DNA of 64,000 nt from Anoplopoma fimbria (taxonomy: Eukaryota; Chordata; Actinopteri; Perciformes; Anoplopomatidae): contig NC_072459.1 in assembly GCF_027596085.1 (NCBI RefSeq), positions 21,454,055-21,518,054 on the forward strand, in the 5' to 3' direction. This document shows positions 27,101 to 37,416 of this stretch, piece by piece. Position 1 is the stretch's first letter, and each line of letters begins with the position of its first letter. Made by a program: the position numbers and the translations under genes. The notes below the pieces were generated by a model, which ran no database searches, was not told the origin of the DNA, and saw nothing but the letters and a program-made list of their open reading frames with translations.

Positions 27101-30100
27101 GCGTTCGGATCCCTCATCCTCTCGATCATTCAGATCATCAGGGTTTTGCTGGAGTACTTGGACCACAAGTTGAAAGGTCTGGTGCTGTTTTTGACTACAA
27201 TCAGATGCCTGCTCGAGTCACATCACTCGGATAACCTGAACACCAGTCTCCAGTGTTGGTCAGACCTTCACTTACCTGTCAATCACCGTCTCATTCACAG
27301 GAGCCCAAAATAAGTTTACCAAGTTCCTGTTGTGCTGTCTGAAGTGCTGCTTCTGGTGTCTGGAGAAATGTATCAAGTTCATAAACAGGAATGCTTACAT
27401 CATGGTGGGTGGTTTAAGTCACTATACTCATCCAGTCATTAAAATAGAAACACATTAGTTTGGATTGTTGCATTATCTGAATGTAATGAGTGTGTTCGGC
27501 CTCCAGGTGGCGATCTACGGCAAAAACTTTTGCACCTCAGCCCGAGATGCCTTCCTCCTCCTCATGAGGAACATGATCAGGTGAGTGTATACGGGGTTTT
27601 GTTGGATTTGCATCATTTTTTTGTGTGTTTTATTTCATATGATTGGAAGTCTCTCTATTGCAAAGCATATGTGATTCTCTTTATTCCCCCAGGGTGGCCA
27701 TCTTAGACAAAGTGACAGACTTCCTCTTGTTTTTGGGCAAACTGCTCATTGTTGGGCTCGTGGGTGAGTCTGTTTTATTTCTTTATTTTTATTCTTAATG
27801 CTTGCATATCTAGTTGGACATGTAAAGTATTTTAGACTAGAGAATAGGGCTGCATCCATATGGAAAAATATGAGGTAATGTAAAAAGTTGCGCTAACAAT
27901 TTTACTTGCGATAACTATATACAGTATATAAGTGTACTCAGTTCTGCTTCTCTGCTGCTTTCAGTATACTCCTTAAATACAACAAACTGCTTGTTGAATT
28001 AAAAAATTTAAGAAACTAATTTCCAACAATTTTTTATTGAACAATCGGGACACTGAACTAAACACAAAAAGCACCATTAAAAAGTATAATAGTTACATTT
28101 TCTGACGGGGAACGTTATCTATGCTCTCTTCAAAGCCACCAGACTCCATTGACAAAAACAGTAATTTTACCCCAGAGTTGCTGGTCTACCGCTGCCCCGA
28201 TCGGTTTGTTAGTGTTATTGTGTGACTTTGGTGTTTTTTTAAAGGATCAGTTTGGATTCACCAAAGTTACAAGTGGAGTTTTCTACTGGAACAGGCCTTC
28301 GACTAACACAATAATCAATACCGCAGTCCTTGGCGATATTCATCGCACAAGTTGACATCGCGATGACCTAAAAACGATATATAATGTGCTGCTTTGCTAG
28401 AGAAGCATTTCCTGAAGAAACTTTGTGTGATATATGTGCGCGTTAATGCTGATCGACATGCCCTGTTATCATACTTTAGAATATGAATACATATTGATCT
28501 GAATTTGATAGAATTGGATTGAATGGGAGCTTTAAAACACATTGAACCTTAATGCATGACAGTTTTGACTGTACCGGTCATCATAATGAGCTCATTCACA
28601 GTCTGTCACTGTGTGCTTTACAGCGGGACAGAACATGTCGTCATAATGAGCTTATTTACATTCCATAAGCTGGAAATACTGAGCTTTTTTTTTATATTTG
28701 AATGGAATACTGGCACAATATAAATACTATGTGTCTGAATGGATTTCCATAGACTTTTATGTGTTATGTAAATTATATTAACATACCAACATAATGCGCT
28801 TATTCACAGCCAATCAGTGTGCAACATGGAGCACACTGCTTGCATTGAGTTTCTATTGTCTGCAGGCTGCGGCTGGAATATAGAGTAAATACAATGGATG
28901 TCAATGGGGACTTGACTTATGAATGTTTATGTCCTTTTCTTCCACAGGGATCTTTGCCTTCTTCTTCTTCTCTGGGAGGGTGAAGGCCTTTGAGAACACA
29001 GCCCCCCATCTCCACTACTACTGGGTACCCATCCTGGTGAGTGGGCTGCTCCATTTCCCAGGAACAGTAGTGTTTTACAATCAGAAACACAACAGAATTA
29101 GTGTATAATTCTGTTCCCCCTGATTTGTGTTATTTGACTCTTGTCGTCCCCGTCAGACTGTGGTGGTTGGCTCCTACCTCATTGCCCACGGATTTTTCAG
29201 TGTGTACGCCATGTGTGTGGACACCCTCTTCCTCTGTTTCTGTAAGTATAACTACAACCGTCCCTGTCTTACTTCTAGAATTTCCGATGTCATGTGAACG
29301 CATGTTAAAGAACTCAGCATTTCAACTCTGTTTCATTGAACGAAAGCCTCGGATATAAAATGCAAAGCTCATTAGCTATCAACTGAAAACTTACCTCACT
29401 TCTTCAAGTTTCACCTTGCTTCTGGTGTTGGGCTGTCACTAATTCTAAATTGCATGAATACGGTGTGCCAAACTTCAAAATAACAGTCCAGTATGTTAAA
29501 CTGAAAATTGCATCTGCTTGGTGTTTCAAAAATGGCTGTGGGTGCTTTTGCTTGCTTACTATTTGACTCTCTTTCTCTTTTTTCCATTAACACTTAACAA
29601 ATTGACACACACACACAATAAGGTGAAGATCTGGAGCGCAATGACGGTTCAGCCGCAAGGCCTTATTACATGTCCTCAACGCTTCGCGAGATTCTGTGGA
29701 AGAACGTGACAGAGGATCCGTCCTCGTCTTCTGTTCGGCAACAGGACGACGAAGACATCCAGCTGAAGCAACAGCAGGCTCAGGAAGAGGAGGCGGCTTA
29801 AATAAGAGTTTTTTGGGGGAAAGACAGATTTACGGGCATACAAAACCCCTGCAGCACCTTTTAACTGTTATTGTTATCTTAAACTATTGTAGTAAGGTGC
29901 TTTGTTGATACCCTCCTTTGCACTAACCTTCTCATCACAGTGGCAGATCGTAGTACAGCTACAGAACAACATGCCTTAGAGTGGAGATTCAGTGTGTCCT
30001 TTATTCACAGATGAATTGTGTATATTTCCGTTAACCTCCTCTGTCCTTCCACACAAGGAAACATGGGGAAACTAGATGTAAAGAATTCTTTTACTTAATT

Positions 30101-32503
30101 GACCATTTGCTAAAGCCCTCCCCTGATCGGTGATTGTCCAATCATCAATTAGCGACCTTAACTAGACTGTGGGAATTTGGAAGGTGGTAGCTTTAAGAAA
30201 TTAACTTGGAGAATGCGACCTCTGCCAAGGCCGCTGTGTGTAGCCGCCCCGTGATTTGGATCCACGCCAAAATTCGATGGCTTCTTCCTTGACCCATGCT
30301 ACACCCTTCTACCAAACTGCATGAAAATCTGGGCCGGTAGTTTTTCCTGTAATCCTGCTGTGAAATAGACCAACAAATCAACAAACCAAACTGAAAATAT
30401 TACCTTCTTAGCGGTGGTAATAATTACATTAAGAGCAAAGGTTTATGGAGTGGATTAAACTCTGTTTATCATTAGCATGTTGGGCTAACTAGCTTACAAC
30501 CTATAGTACTAACCCTTTATTGGTTCCCACGCAAAGGAGCATTTCATGCTACGTTATCTTGTTGGGGAACAGGTTCCTTTTAGAAAAAGCCCTGTTCACG
30601 ATAGTTCATTTACAAATACTACAGTAAACTGTTCATTTACTGTCGTATTCCCCAGATGCTACATCAGAGTGTAAGCTAATTTAGCGACTCTTTCCTTATT
30701 CCAAAAAACTCAAGAGCAGGATAGTTTACACACGAGCCACTGCAGCCAAACTCATCATTGGAGATAGCACAATGTTCACTTAGCGGAGTGGTTAGTCCTC
30801 CTGCGATCGTTAAAAGTAAACAAACTATTTAAACATAAAAGCTTATATCTTGCTAGCATAAAGCATACATCTAATGTTCACAAGTCATTTTTTGCAACTC
30901 AAAATCAATGCTTGTGTCTCTCATGTCCGTAATGAACGTTCTATCATCGGCTGCAAAAAAAACATGTAGTGTATCATCCTTCCTTTATCTATTAGCATAC
31001 AATATCAGCATTGATTAGTTGTTTGGTATATGATCTTTTTAAACGGGCTATTGCAATGCAATATGAAGAAAAAAAACCACAATGAAAACTTTCCTTTTAA
31101 AGTGAAGTAAATTTAAGTCACGAAGGGGAACAGGAAAATATTGTTAACTGTATTACGCATGCAATAATTACAGTATTAATACACTGGGATTCCAACTAAT
31201 GACAGATTATATTCTACTCATTTAAAACATCTCTAAAGCCTCTTTACCATATGTTTCCTTATCTTCGCCTCAGTCTCTCATGAGCATGAGTCCATCTGGT
31301 TTGAGAAAGTGTTTTCAACCATCTCATGGAGCTAACGTTAGCTTAATTAGCTAGTTAGCTACAACTAGCAAATCACTGTGTCTAAAAATAAGGAGACTGC
31401 TTTTGTCTACCTCTGTCTGACATCAAGGATCATCTTGTTCAAAAATGACCAGGAATTCCATGTGATTATAATCTCATAATTATCACTGTGAAATCTTTAC
31501 AGGCATGGCAACAGTAACTGGGGTTTAGCGAATGGTCAATTGAACATCAAGCATGTTTCTAGAAATGAGTGCTTTTGAAATGTGGGTCATTTGTGGCCTG
31601 ATTTAGACAATGAAATGGTCGTCCATCAGTCGTGATCAGATTTAGTTTACAGCCAGGTCTTCCCTCACTTAATGACATGGTGCTTGAAATGTCTCCAGTT
31701 AGCTTACGGTACTTTTGAATGTGTTTAAAAATGTAGCTGTTTGAATTGCTTACTGTGACCTGTCTGTCCCAAACTGACATTTCGAAGCGTTTTATTTTTT
31801 AGCCTTTTGATATTTCCTCCCACTGCCACGGGCCAATAGAAACTTGAAGCCATTCATGTGCCTAATTTACAGTGTTAACTCAGGTCTGTTTGCACCTGTG
31901 ATGCTATCTGATTGTTTTAGAGTTTATTCGATTAGAACCACGTGATTGTCAGTGTTTGTTTCTGCACTATCAATGCAACTTTTATTTCTGCTTTTTATCT
32001 GTTTGAACTAATATTGGTGATTTTCTTGAGGCTAGCTTCTTCGCAGTCTCTTATGTTGAAGTTTTTACAATGTGTGTAGTTTTTCATTCAGAGTATCTTA
32101 GCAAAGGAGTGTGTGCTTGGCAGTAAAGTTGGTTGAATAAACAGTACTTGAGGCTGTGAGTCTGGAACGATGTTATTTAAAGTCTGAGTGGATTCATGTT
32201 GTTGGTGATTGTCTGAACTATTAATCAAAGCTTTATTCGTTTATATAATGCATTTTAAACTTTTTTTGCACAAGTGGAAACAAGCCAAAATAACTCTGGC
32301 CCTCAGATTTACTAGTTATGTATATTCATTTTTTACAAGTACTCTGTGGCTCCAATGACCTTTGGTACCAAACTCTCCTATTGAATCTCATTCCAGTGGA
32401 GGATCTTGAGAGGAACGATGGCAGTGCAGAGAGGCCCTACCTGATGCCTGAGAGCCTCCGCAAAGTCCTGAACAAGAAGAACAAGACGGAACCAGCTCAG
32501 TAG
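12524..32503 (+). CDS. slc44a2: Choline transporter-like protein 2 (SLC44 family), full gene
   Basis: SLC44A2 is a plasma-membrane and mitochondrial choline transporter, also known in humans as the HNA-3 antigen carrier. Shared exons: 19773-19821, 19901-19974, 20072-20156, 21851-21935, 22038-22151, 22283-22343, 22869-22992, 23099-23182, 23289-23401, 25193-25324, 25429-25528, 25697-25789, 26391-26475, 26714-26976, 27082-27176, 27301-27404, 27507-27580, 27693-27763, 28948-29036 and 29157-29241. First exon is 12524-12551 or 17843-17879; last exon is 29623-29801 or 32397-32503. Phases join without a break: 704 aa (P1 plus distal end) or 728 aa (P1 plus proximal end); P2 adds 3 aa. Hydrophobic spans include [16 protein letters not shown] (TM1, exon 3), two in exon 10, and others in exons 12, 13, 15, 16 and 19-21. 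The large TM1-TM2 loop is Cys-rich ([14 protein letters not shown]). Sequons include NNS, NAT and [21 protein letters not shown] is a family hallmark. Confidence 0.97.
12978..13486 (+). repeat. Composite repeat with a tRNA-derived SINE at its right end, copy 1
   Basis: The right half (about 13255-13486) is a tRNA-derived SINE. It has a box A-like GTGGCACATGAGGTAGAGCG, a box B GGTTCAAACCC, then GTGTCCTTGAGCAAGACACC and a 3' tail GGGACTAATAAAGGATTGAT. The left half (about 12978-13255) has no SINE features, yet the whole unit recurs in reverse complement at 61812-62272, so the two parts moved together. Confidence 0.85.
14883..14942. repeat. (GT)n microsatellite in slc44a2 intron 1
   Basis: About 28 uninterrupted GT units after ATGTGTAT. 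Confidence 0.97.
15337..16366. repeat. About 1 kb duplicated unit, copy 2
   Basis: Direct repeat of 10261-11316, 5.1 kb downstream, within slc44a2 intron 1. It shares sequence from AAGTGCTACTTGTTACTAGC to TGATTGTTTATACGTTAAAA. Internal inverted motifs (AGTCAAAGCAGGAAAAGCAC near 15546 and CTGTGCTTTTCCTACTGTGA near 15630) suggest it includes a small inverted-repeat transposon. A related motif at 15259 lies outside the shared block. Confidence 0.9.
17843..17879 (+). CDS. slc44a2: slc44a2 alternative first coding exon 1b (P2)
   Basis: ATG at 17843 (context AACATGT) encodes [12 protein letters not shown] plus one base, with donor GTAACT. It joins the exon at 19773 in the same phase as exon 1a. 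The FYGKHG ending matches the mammalian isoform beginning MGDERPHYYGKHG, so both N-terminal types appear kept in this fish. Its promoter lies inside intron 1, 5.3 kb downstream of exon 1a. Confidence 0.92.
18099..18131. repeat. (GT)n microsatellite
   Basis: About 16 GT units, 220 bases after the exon 1b donor. Confidence 0.95.
18726..19028 (+). repeat. Complete tRNA-derived SINE in slc44a2 intron 1
   Basis: The head has a box A-like GTGGCGTAGTGGAGAGCAAG and box B GGTTCGATACC. It continues with GTGTCCTTGGGCAAGACACT and ends TCGCTTTGGATAAAAGCATC, TGCTAAATGACTGTAATG and a short TAATG repeat. It is the only near-full-length member here of the family whose tail appears at 1121, 23455 and 39701. 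Confidence 0.88.
20157..21850. other. slc44a2 intron between exons 20072-20156 and 21851-21935
   Basis: No exon is supported. A perfect 24-bp direct repeat starts ACACATGTATGCGGAAACAG at 21327 and again at 21491, 164 bp apart. Otherwise the sequence is AT-rich and unremarkable. Confidence 0.6.
22382..22754 (+). repeat. tRNA-derived SINE with L2-like tail and intact target-site duplication
   Basis: The head has box A-like TGGTGTAGTGGTTAGCACTG and box B GGTTCAATTCC. The body contains TTCTCCCCGTGTCAGCGTGG and the tail GGATAAGCGGTTACGGAAGA. It is bracketed by the perfect 14-bp direct repeat GATGTTGTATACAT at 22368-22381 and 22755-22768. It sits in the slc44a2 intron whose donor is at 22344, only 25 bases upstream of the first repeat copy. 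A 5'-truncated relative lies at 33614-33745. Confidence 0.93.
23455..23520 (-). repeat. SINE 3' tail, reversed copy 2
   Basis: (ATTAC)n then AGTCATTTAGCAGACGCTTT and TATCCAAAGCGACTTACAGG, the reverse of the 18726-19028 tail. It lies antisense within slc44a2. Confidence 0.88.
24477..24745. repeat. Foldback inverted repeat in an slc44a2 intron
   Basis: The left arm (24477-24605) contains AAAGCCACTAGACTC, TGTTAGTGTTATTGTGTGAC and AATCCAAACTAA. The right arm (about 24615-24745) is its diverged reverse complement, with AAGTCACACAAAAACACAAA, CGTGTTCTGCGAAGTA and GGAGTCTAGTGTCTTTGAAG. A single related arm occurs at about 28095-28262. It looks like a non-autonomous foldback or MITE element. Arm identity is moderate by eye. 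Confidence 0.72.
27764..28947. other. slc44a2 intron with a single foldback-related arm
   Basis: The stretch 28095-28262 matches one arm of the 24477-24745 element (AAAGCCACCAGACTCCATTG; TTTGTTAGTGTTATTGTGTG). The rest is AT-rich with two short similar runs (TCATAATGAGCTCATTCACA near 28581 and TCATAATGAGCTTATTTACA near 28641), perhaps a local duplication. Confidence 0.55.
29623..29801 (+). CDS. slc44a2: slc44a2 alternative terminal exon A (long C terminus)
   Basis: After the donor at 29241 (TTCT then GTAAGT), this exon gives [20 protein letters not shown] and then [20 protein letters not shown], followed by a Gln/Glu-rich cytosolic tail and TAA at 29799-29801. The acceptor is ACACACACAATAAG, with no pyrimidine tract: a CA repeat fills the position. 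It is therefore a weak 3' splice site. The 3' UTR runs to an AATAAA at 32136-32141, about 2.3 kb, ending just before exon B. Confidence 0.88.
29802..32160 (+). other. slc44a2: 3' UTR of slc44a2 terminal exon A / intron for exon B
   Basis: No coding potential. AATAAA at 32136-32141 is a good polyadenylation signal. A retroposon 3' tail lies at 30205-30425. The palindrome GCTAACGTTAGC is at 31331-31342. For transcripts using exon B the whole region is intron. Confidence 0.6.
30205..30425 (+). repeat. Non-LTR retroposon 3' tail inside the slc44a2 long 3' UTR
   Basis: The run TGGCTTCTTCCTTGACCCAT, then CATGAAAATCTGGGCCGGTA, TAATCCTGCTG, ACAAATCAACAAACCAAAC and a terminal CTTAGCGGTGGTAAT resembles the widespread animal retroposon end (..TTGGCGGAGGTAATAA). 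The family name is not certain from sequence alone. Confidence 0.65.
32397..32503 (+). CDS. slc44a2: slc44a2 alternative terminal exon B (short C terminus)
   Basis: Acceptor CTCATTCCAG is followed by [35 protein letters not shown] and TAG at 32501-32503. It shares the first 12 or so residues with exon A, indicating an ancient exon duplication. It corresponds to the mammalian isoform ending in a KKLLNKTNKK-type tail. The polyadenylation signal AATAAA is at 33132-33137. Confidence 0.92.
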
Positions 32504-33160
32504 AGCGCCTCCTCTGAGAGGAGGGACTGTGGGATAAACCGGATTGGGTTTCTGGTCTGTGGAAGACGGCTTGGACCAGAACCCAACGCCAATCAGTCAC
32601 CAGAGGCCTGCAGGTGACAATCAGTTGTGTCATCCATTCTATTTTGTTACTGCCAAATGTTTCATTCCCTCCAGTTGTTTCTTACAAATCCAACAGTTCA
32701 GTTTTTAACGGTCTGGTTTTCAATTTAGAATTGGAAATTTCCGTTTTTGGCTGTAGTTGTGAATTACATTTTTAAAAGAAAATTTCTTTTTATTTTAAGC
32801 TTTATTCGAGCATGTTTTATTTTATATATTTGTGTCACATGAAGGTTATCTCATATGCAAACTGCTAAAGTTGTTTAATATGTCTTTGCGCTTTTATATC
32901 TGTGTAATCTTCTATTGTATTTGAATAATTATTTAACCATGTTACCAAAGCCATTACGCTGCCACTAATGGAGGTCATGTACATCTCCAAATTAGACTAT
33001 TATATTTTATCAGTAGCGTATGGAGAGAATTATGAACAGGAGCTAAAGCAATATGTATATTGTAATAGATGTAGGGTTATACTTTGGTGCTTATTCCATC
33101 ATTGTGGAGTTGAATTGAGAATGTTTTTTGAAATAAACATAGTTTTTTACGTAATTGTAT
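32504..33160 (+). terminator. slc44a2: slc44a2 distal 3' UTR and polyadenylation signal
   Basis: AT-rich UTR with AATAAA at 33132-33137, giving a UTR of about 650 nt. Nothing else is recognised. Confidence 0.7.
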
Positions 33161-33613
33161 GAGACTCTCTTCTTTAAAACTGTAATTCATTTCCATCCCA
33201 TTTTCATTTAATTGAGATAAATTTCTGTCTACAGAGGCTTAAAGTGTCTACATAAAAATAACTGTTATCCTTCTCAAACAGAGCTAGTGCTGATAGTGAT
33301 ATGCTGATATATGTTGGGATTTGTAGTCCCAAAAGTGAAGACTGTAGTCCTTAACAGAATGGTTCTTGACTGTGAGCATGATCTTTTTGACCGAAATGAA
33401 GGAAGATTAAACTCCATTATGGACTGTGATTGTCAATCTTAAATTAATTCTAATGAATATGTTTCGTCTTTTGCAATGAAGTGGACATACTGACCTCGAC
33501 AATTTGTGTGTTTTTATTGACAATATGGCAACGTTTGAATTTTTATAGCAAGAGCTATGTCCAAAAGCCACCAATCGATTACATTTTTCAAAATGGATGA
33601 AAAAATTAAAAAA

Positions 33614-33745
33614 GCCCTGCGATAGTCTGGCGATCTGTCCAGGGTGAACCCTGCCTTCGCCCAATGACAGCTGGGATCGGCTCCAGCCCCCCTGTGACCC
33701 TGAACAGGATAAGCGGTTACGGATAATGAATAAATGAATGAAAGA
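33614..33745 (+). repeat. 5'-truncated SINE/L2-like tail
   Basis: CTGTCCAGGGTGAACCCTGC, GACAGCTGGGATCGGCTCCA and GGATAAGCGGTTACGGATAA match the 3' third of the SINE at 22382-22754. It is followed by a GAATGAA-type tail. Confidence 0.88.
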
Positions 33746-36700
33746 AATATTTACTCTGTAATGTCCAGAACTGTAACTCATAAAATTGAGGAATGCTCCA
33801 AACTGCCCTCCAATGGAGTACAAGGCTCTGCTACTTATAGACTGTAAATATGAATTTGGAAACGGATTGTATAGGTTTTGAGAAATAAATGACCTCCCTA
33901 ATCCTTATATTAATGTTTTTAGACCCTGATTCTTTTTAGTTAACCCCTTGGCATAACATTATATAAAATACACAGGTACACACACATGCCCCAACATAAC
34001 TACTTTATTCATACAGTGACTCACAAGGGAAAGGTACAAAGTGCTTTACAATAAGAACAACAATAAAGCTAAAAATATAAATATATAAAAATGATAGTTA
34101 ACAACAAATACCAAAGTGACACATGGCACACTTGGCATAACACCAGCCAAAAAATGCTGCCTGTTGTTCCACTATTGCCCATGAGATGGAGTGTGTTATC
34201 TACAGTATGTAACATGTTCAGCATAGCAGAGGAAGAACTCATCTACCGTGTGTCTCACCTGACTGCTGCAGAAAAGTCCTGCTCCGCTTAGATTACAATC
34301 ACCTTTCAAAGAATCCTATCATATCCTCATCAACAGGTCCGTCAGGTGTGTTGATGCGAGGAGGACTGTCATTTTAACTCTGTGACGACACTTTAATCAG
34401 GTGTGCTGGAGACTCCAGATTGCCCACCAAATCCCCCATAAGTATAATGGGTTGGTGTCTATCTTTGTTTGTAAATACCATAAGAACAGTGACAGTGTAA
34501 CATGAGTGACGCCATTTGTGCCATTAACCAATTTATCAGAAGCGGTGTACCAAAACCCAACAGTATCATCACTCTGGATCAACGTATTTGCCACTAGAAT
34601 GAGTCAGGACTACCACTGTCTGACCTCGTGACAGCATTTGGCGGGTCACCTCTATTCTTTATGAACACAATTGAGAGATTCATTTTCAGTTACATTACCC
34701 ACTTTTATTGTGTGTTTTTCTGTGCCAGGAATCAATCTCTTTGTGTAGCTTTAAAAGTAGAGGTTGATTTCTGCTTTTCCATCCCATTGTGCCACACCTC
34801 TCCCAAAGGTCACATTCATTGAGCATGGACTGGTTTTTTTTACCTTTGCTCTATAAACTCCCATCGACGCATTAAAGGATTAAAGCTTGACTCATCTTCA
34901 TCACCATCGCCCCGCGGGCAGCGTGGCTTCATTTTATTTTGTTTGCCATCAAACTGAGCCATTATTAAGGACGCCGAGTCACAAAGATGCGGTCTTCTGA
35001 GCAGGTTTGCGTCAGAGGACCTGAGTGGTTTGAGGGTGAAGGGTTTCTTTCATTCCTGTCTCCATGGAGAACACCTGAACAGCCTGAGTGGTTGAGTCAT
35101 TAAGCAGCAGAGGTGGAGTTCTTGAGAGCGGCCTGGTATGCACTTGATATCTGCCCCCTGTGGCCCTGGCAACCCTGAACAATAGTGAGAAACAGCCCTT
35201 TTGGTGATACCTCGGTGTGTTTACATTTCCAGCATTTTTATGTTAGATGAAGGTTGGTAAAGTCTGAGTCACGTTCTGCCACTTTTCACCTACTGGCCCA
35301 TGTTCTAGCTTGTATAGAAGCAATCTAAATAGGACATAAATCATTTACTCTTCTTTGTTTTATTCCTTCAAGGAAGTTCCACTGAAGCCTCTCTTTTAAC
35401 TGCAGCAATGACCTGATCACATTTGCACAGTCTGATCTTAGCAGTTGGGGGTTAAGTGCTTTGCTCAAGGGCATATCAGGGGTGGTAACGAGGGAGGGGG
35501 CAAGGGCCGCTATTTTTCGTTTTCCCCATCCCATTTTTTAAACCTTTCCGGGGATTGAACTGACGAACTCCAAACTCTGTTTTACTTTAGCCGAATCCAA
35601 ATGTGCTGAAGCGATGAAAGCGCCATCTGAGAACTTTTTTTTAATGTTTCTGCTGTGCCCTCAAGGCAAGACCCTGTCATGAGACTCATGAATGCTAAGA
35701 CTTTCAAAAGGTATTTGTCTCTTGCGCTGTGTTGATAAAAAACAAACTGTCTGTCTGCATTCCTCACCACTGCTGTAACCACTGTGCGTCAGCCTTGAAT
35801 CGAAGCCTTTGAATTCCTCAACCCTGAGACCAAAGTGTCTGAATAGTCTGAGATTTTGTAGTTTGTATTCCTTTCTGATTTGAGCTCATTGGGCAACACT
35901 TCCTCAGAGAAATAATAAATGCTTATTTTTGGCCCAGTCATTTCTATCATCAAAAGTGGAGATTTTAATACCTGACAGGTGTTCACATGGCAGAAAACAT
36001 ACATGAAAACATCTAGTGGGCTGCTGCTCAATAGCTACAAAATTTGAAAAACTGTTGAAAGACGGCATGCAGAGGTTGGATTGTGTCTCACAGTGAAATG
36101 CCTGCAGATCGTGTTGTATGTAGCCCACATTTTAGCTTTGATAGCCGCATTGCTTTGGGAGTTAAGTGGTCAGCTTCTGAAATATCCCCACAATTACAGT
36201 ATGAATTAATTCCATCCTACTGACTATGTAGATCCACTGAGATTCTTTAAGCGCCACCACTAATGTTTTAACAGCTAGCTAAGATTAAATTGATTGCCGT
36301 GAATTTGGGTACATTCCTGTCCCACTCGTGATGAATCATCATGAATTTCATTTTTTTTAACTGGTCCAACACTTTGGTTTATGACCAAACACCAGCATAA
36401 CGAATGGCGTTCCCATTAGACCCAGGTGCACTATGTGTTTAGGTACTAATTAGCCAATGTTATCATGCTAACATGTTCAAAATTGCTTGCCGACCTTAGC
36501 ATTTAGCTCGAAGCTCAGCTGTGCTTATGTACCGCCTCACCAAGCAGCTAGCGTGACTGTTAAATTGTTAATGCCAAATTCTCCTTCAACATGACTGATC
36601 ATTTTCAACTTTACAGGGAAAAACAAATTGGACATACTTGTTTTTAAGCACAAAAGCTTCGTAATACCAGAATCAAAATAAGCTATGTCTGCTAATGCCT

Positions 36701-37325
36701 TGGGAAATGACCTTTGATTAAACTCACAACATATTTAATACAACCCATTCACAGAGATGACATGATAATTGTGGGTGTAGGTGTCAAAATGGGATATTTA
36801 ATATATGACACAGATGCTATCAACATTGAAAGGGTCTCAGGGGGATGAACCGCACCTGTTGAAGTCAGAGGGTTCACGTCAGCGACCTAACTGTTCTAGC
36901 TGGATAACTGAAACTAAAGCTGTGTCAAGACAAAGAGATGAAGAGGAAACGTGAACGTCACTTGTGCCAGTAGTCTCAGTTCTATTGTGAATACAAAAGA
37001 TTTGACTATGACCCCTGTGGCGTGTGGTGCACGAGTATACAAAATATGAATAACATTTGCGATCGTACTATTTCCATGTGTGGTTCAGTAGTTCCCTGGT
37101 TGAGACGAGGACATCCACGTCTTGACTAAAATAGCACTTAGCATTTAAAATAGCATTAGCGTTTGATGTCTGTGTTGCGTTTGGATGGGATAGGGGAGCT
37201 GTGAAGTTGACTCAGCAGTAAATGCCACGTTCAGAAAGGAGCAGCCATATTTCATAGAAAAGTTAAGTTTGTTTGCACTTTCTTGGAAAAGCCAGCATCA
37301 AGTTCATCCGACTGAGAAGTTGTTA

Positions 37326-37326
<1 letters not shown>

Positions 37327-37413
<87 letters not shown>
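37327..37413. repeat. (CA)n microsatellite
   Basis: About 43 CA units with one CT interruption near 37379. Confidence 0.97.

Positions 37414-37416
<3 letters not shown>

Noticed and set aside
34951..34985. Similarity to the miR-24 seed on the minus strand
   Set aside because: Only the first few bases match and no hairpin is seen.
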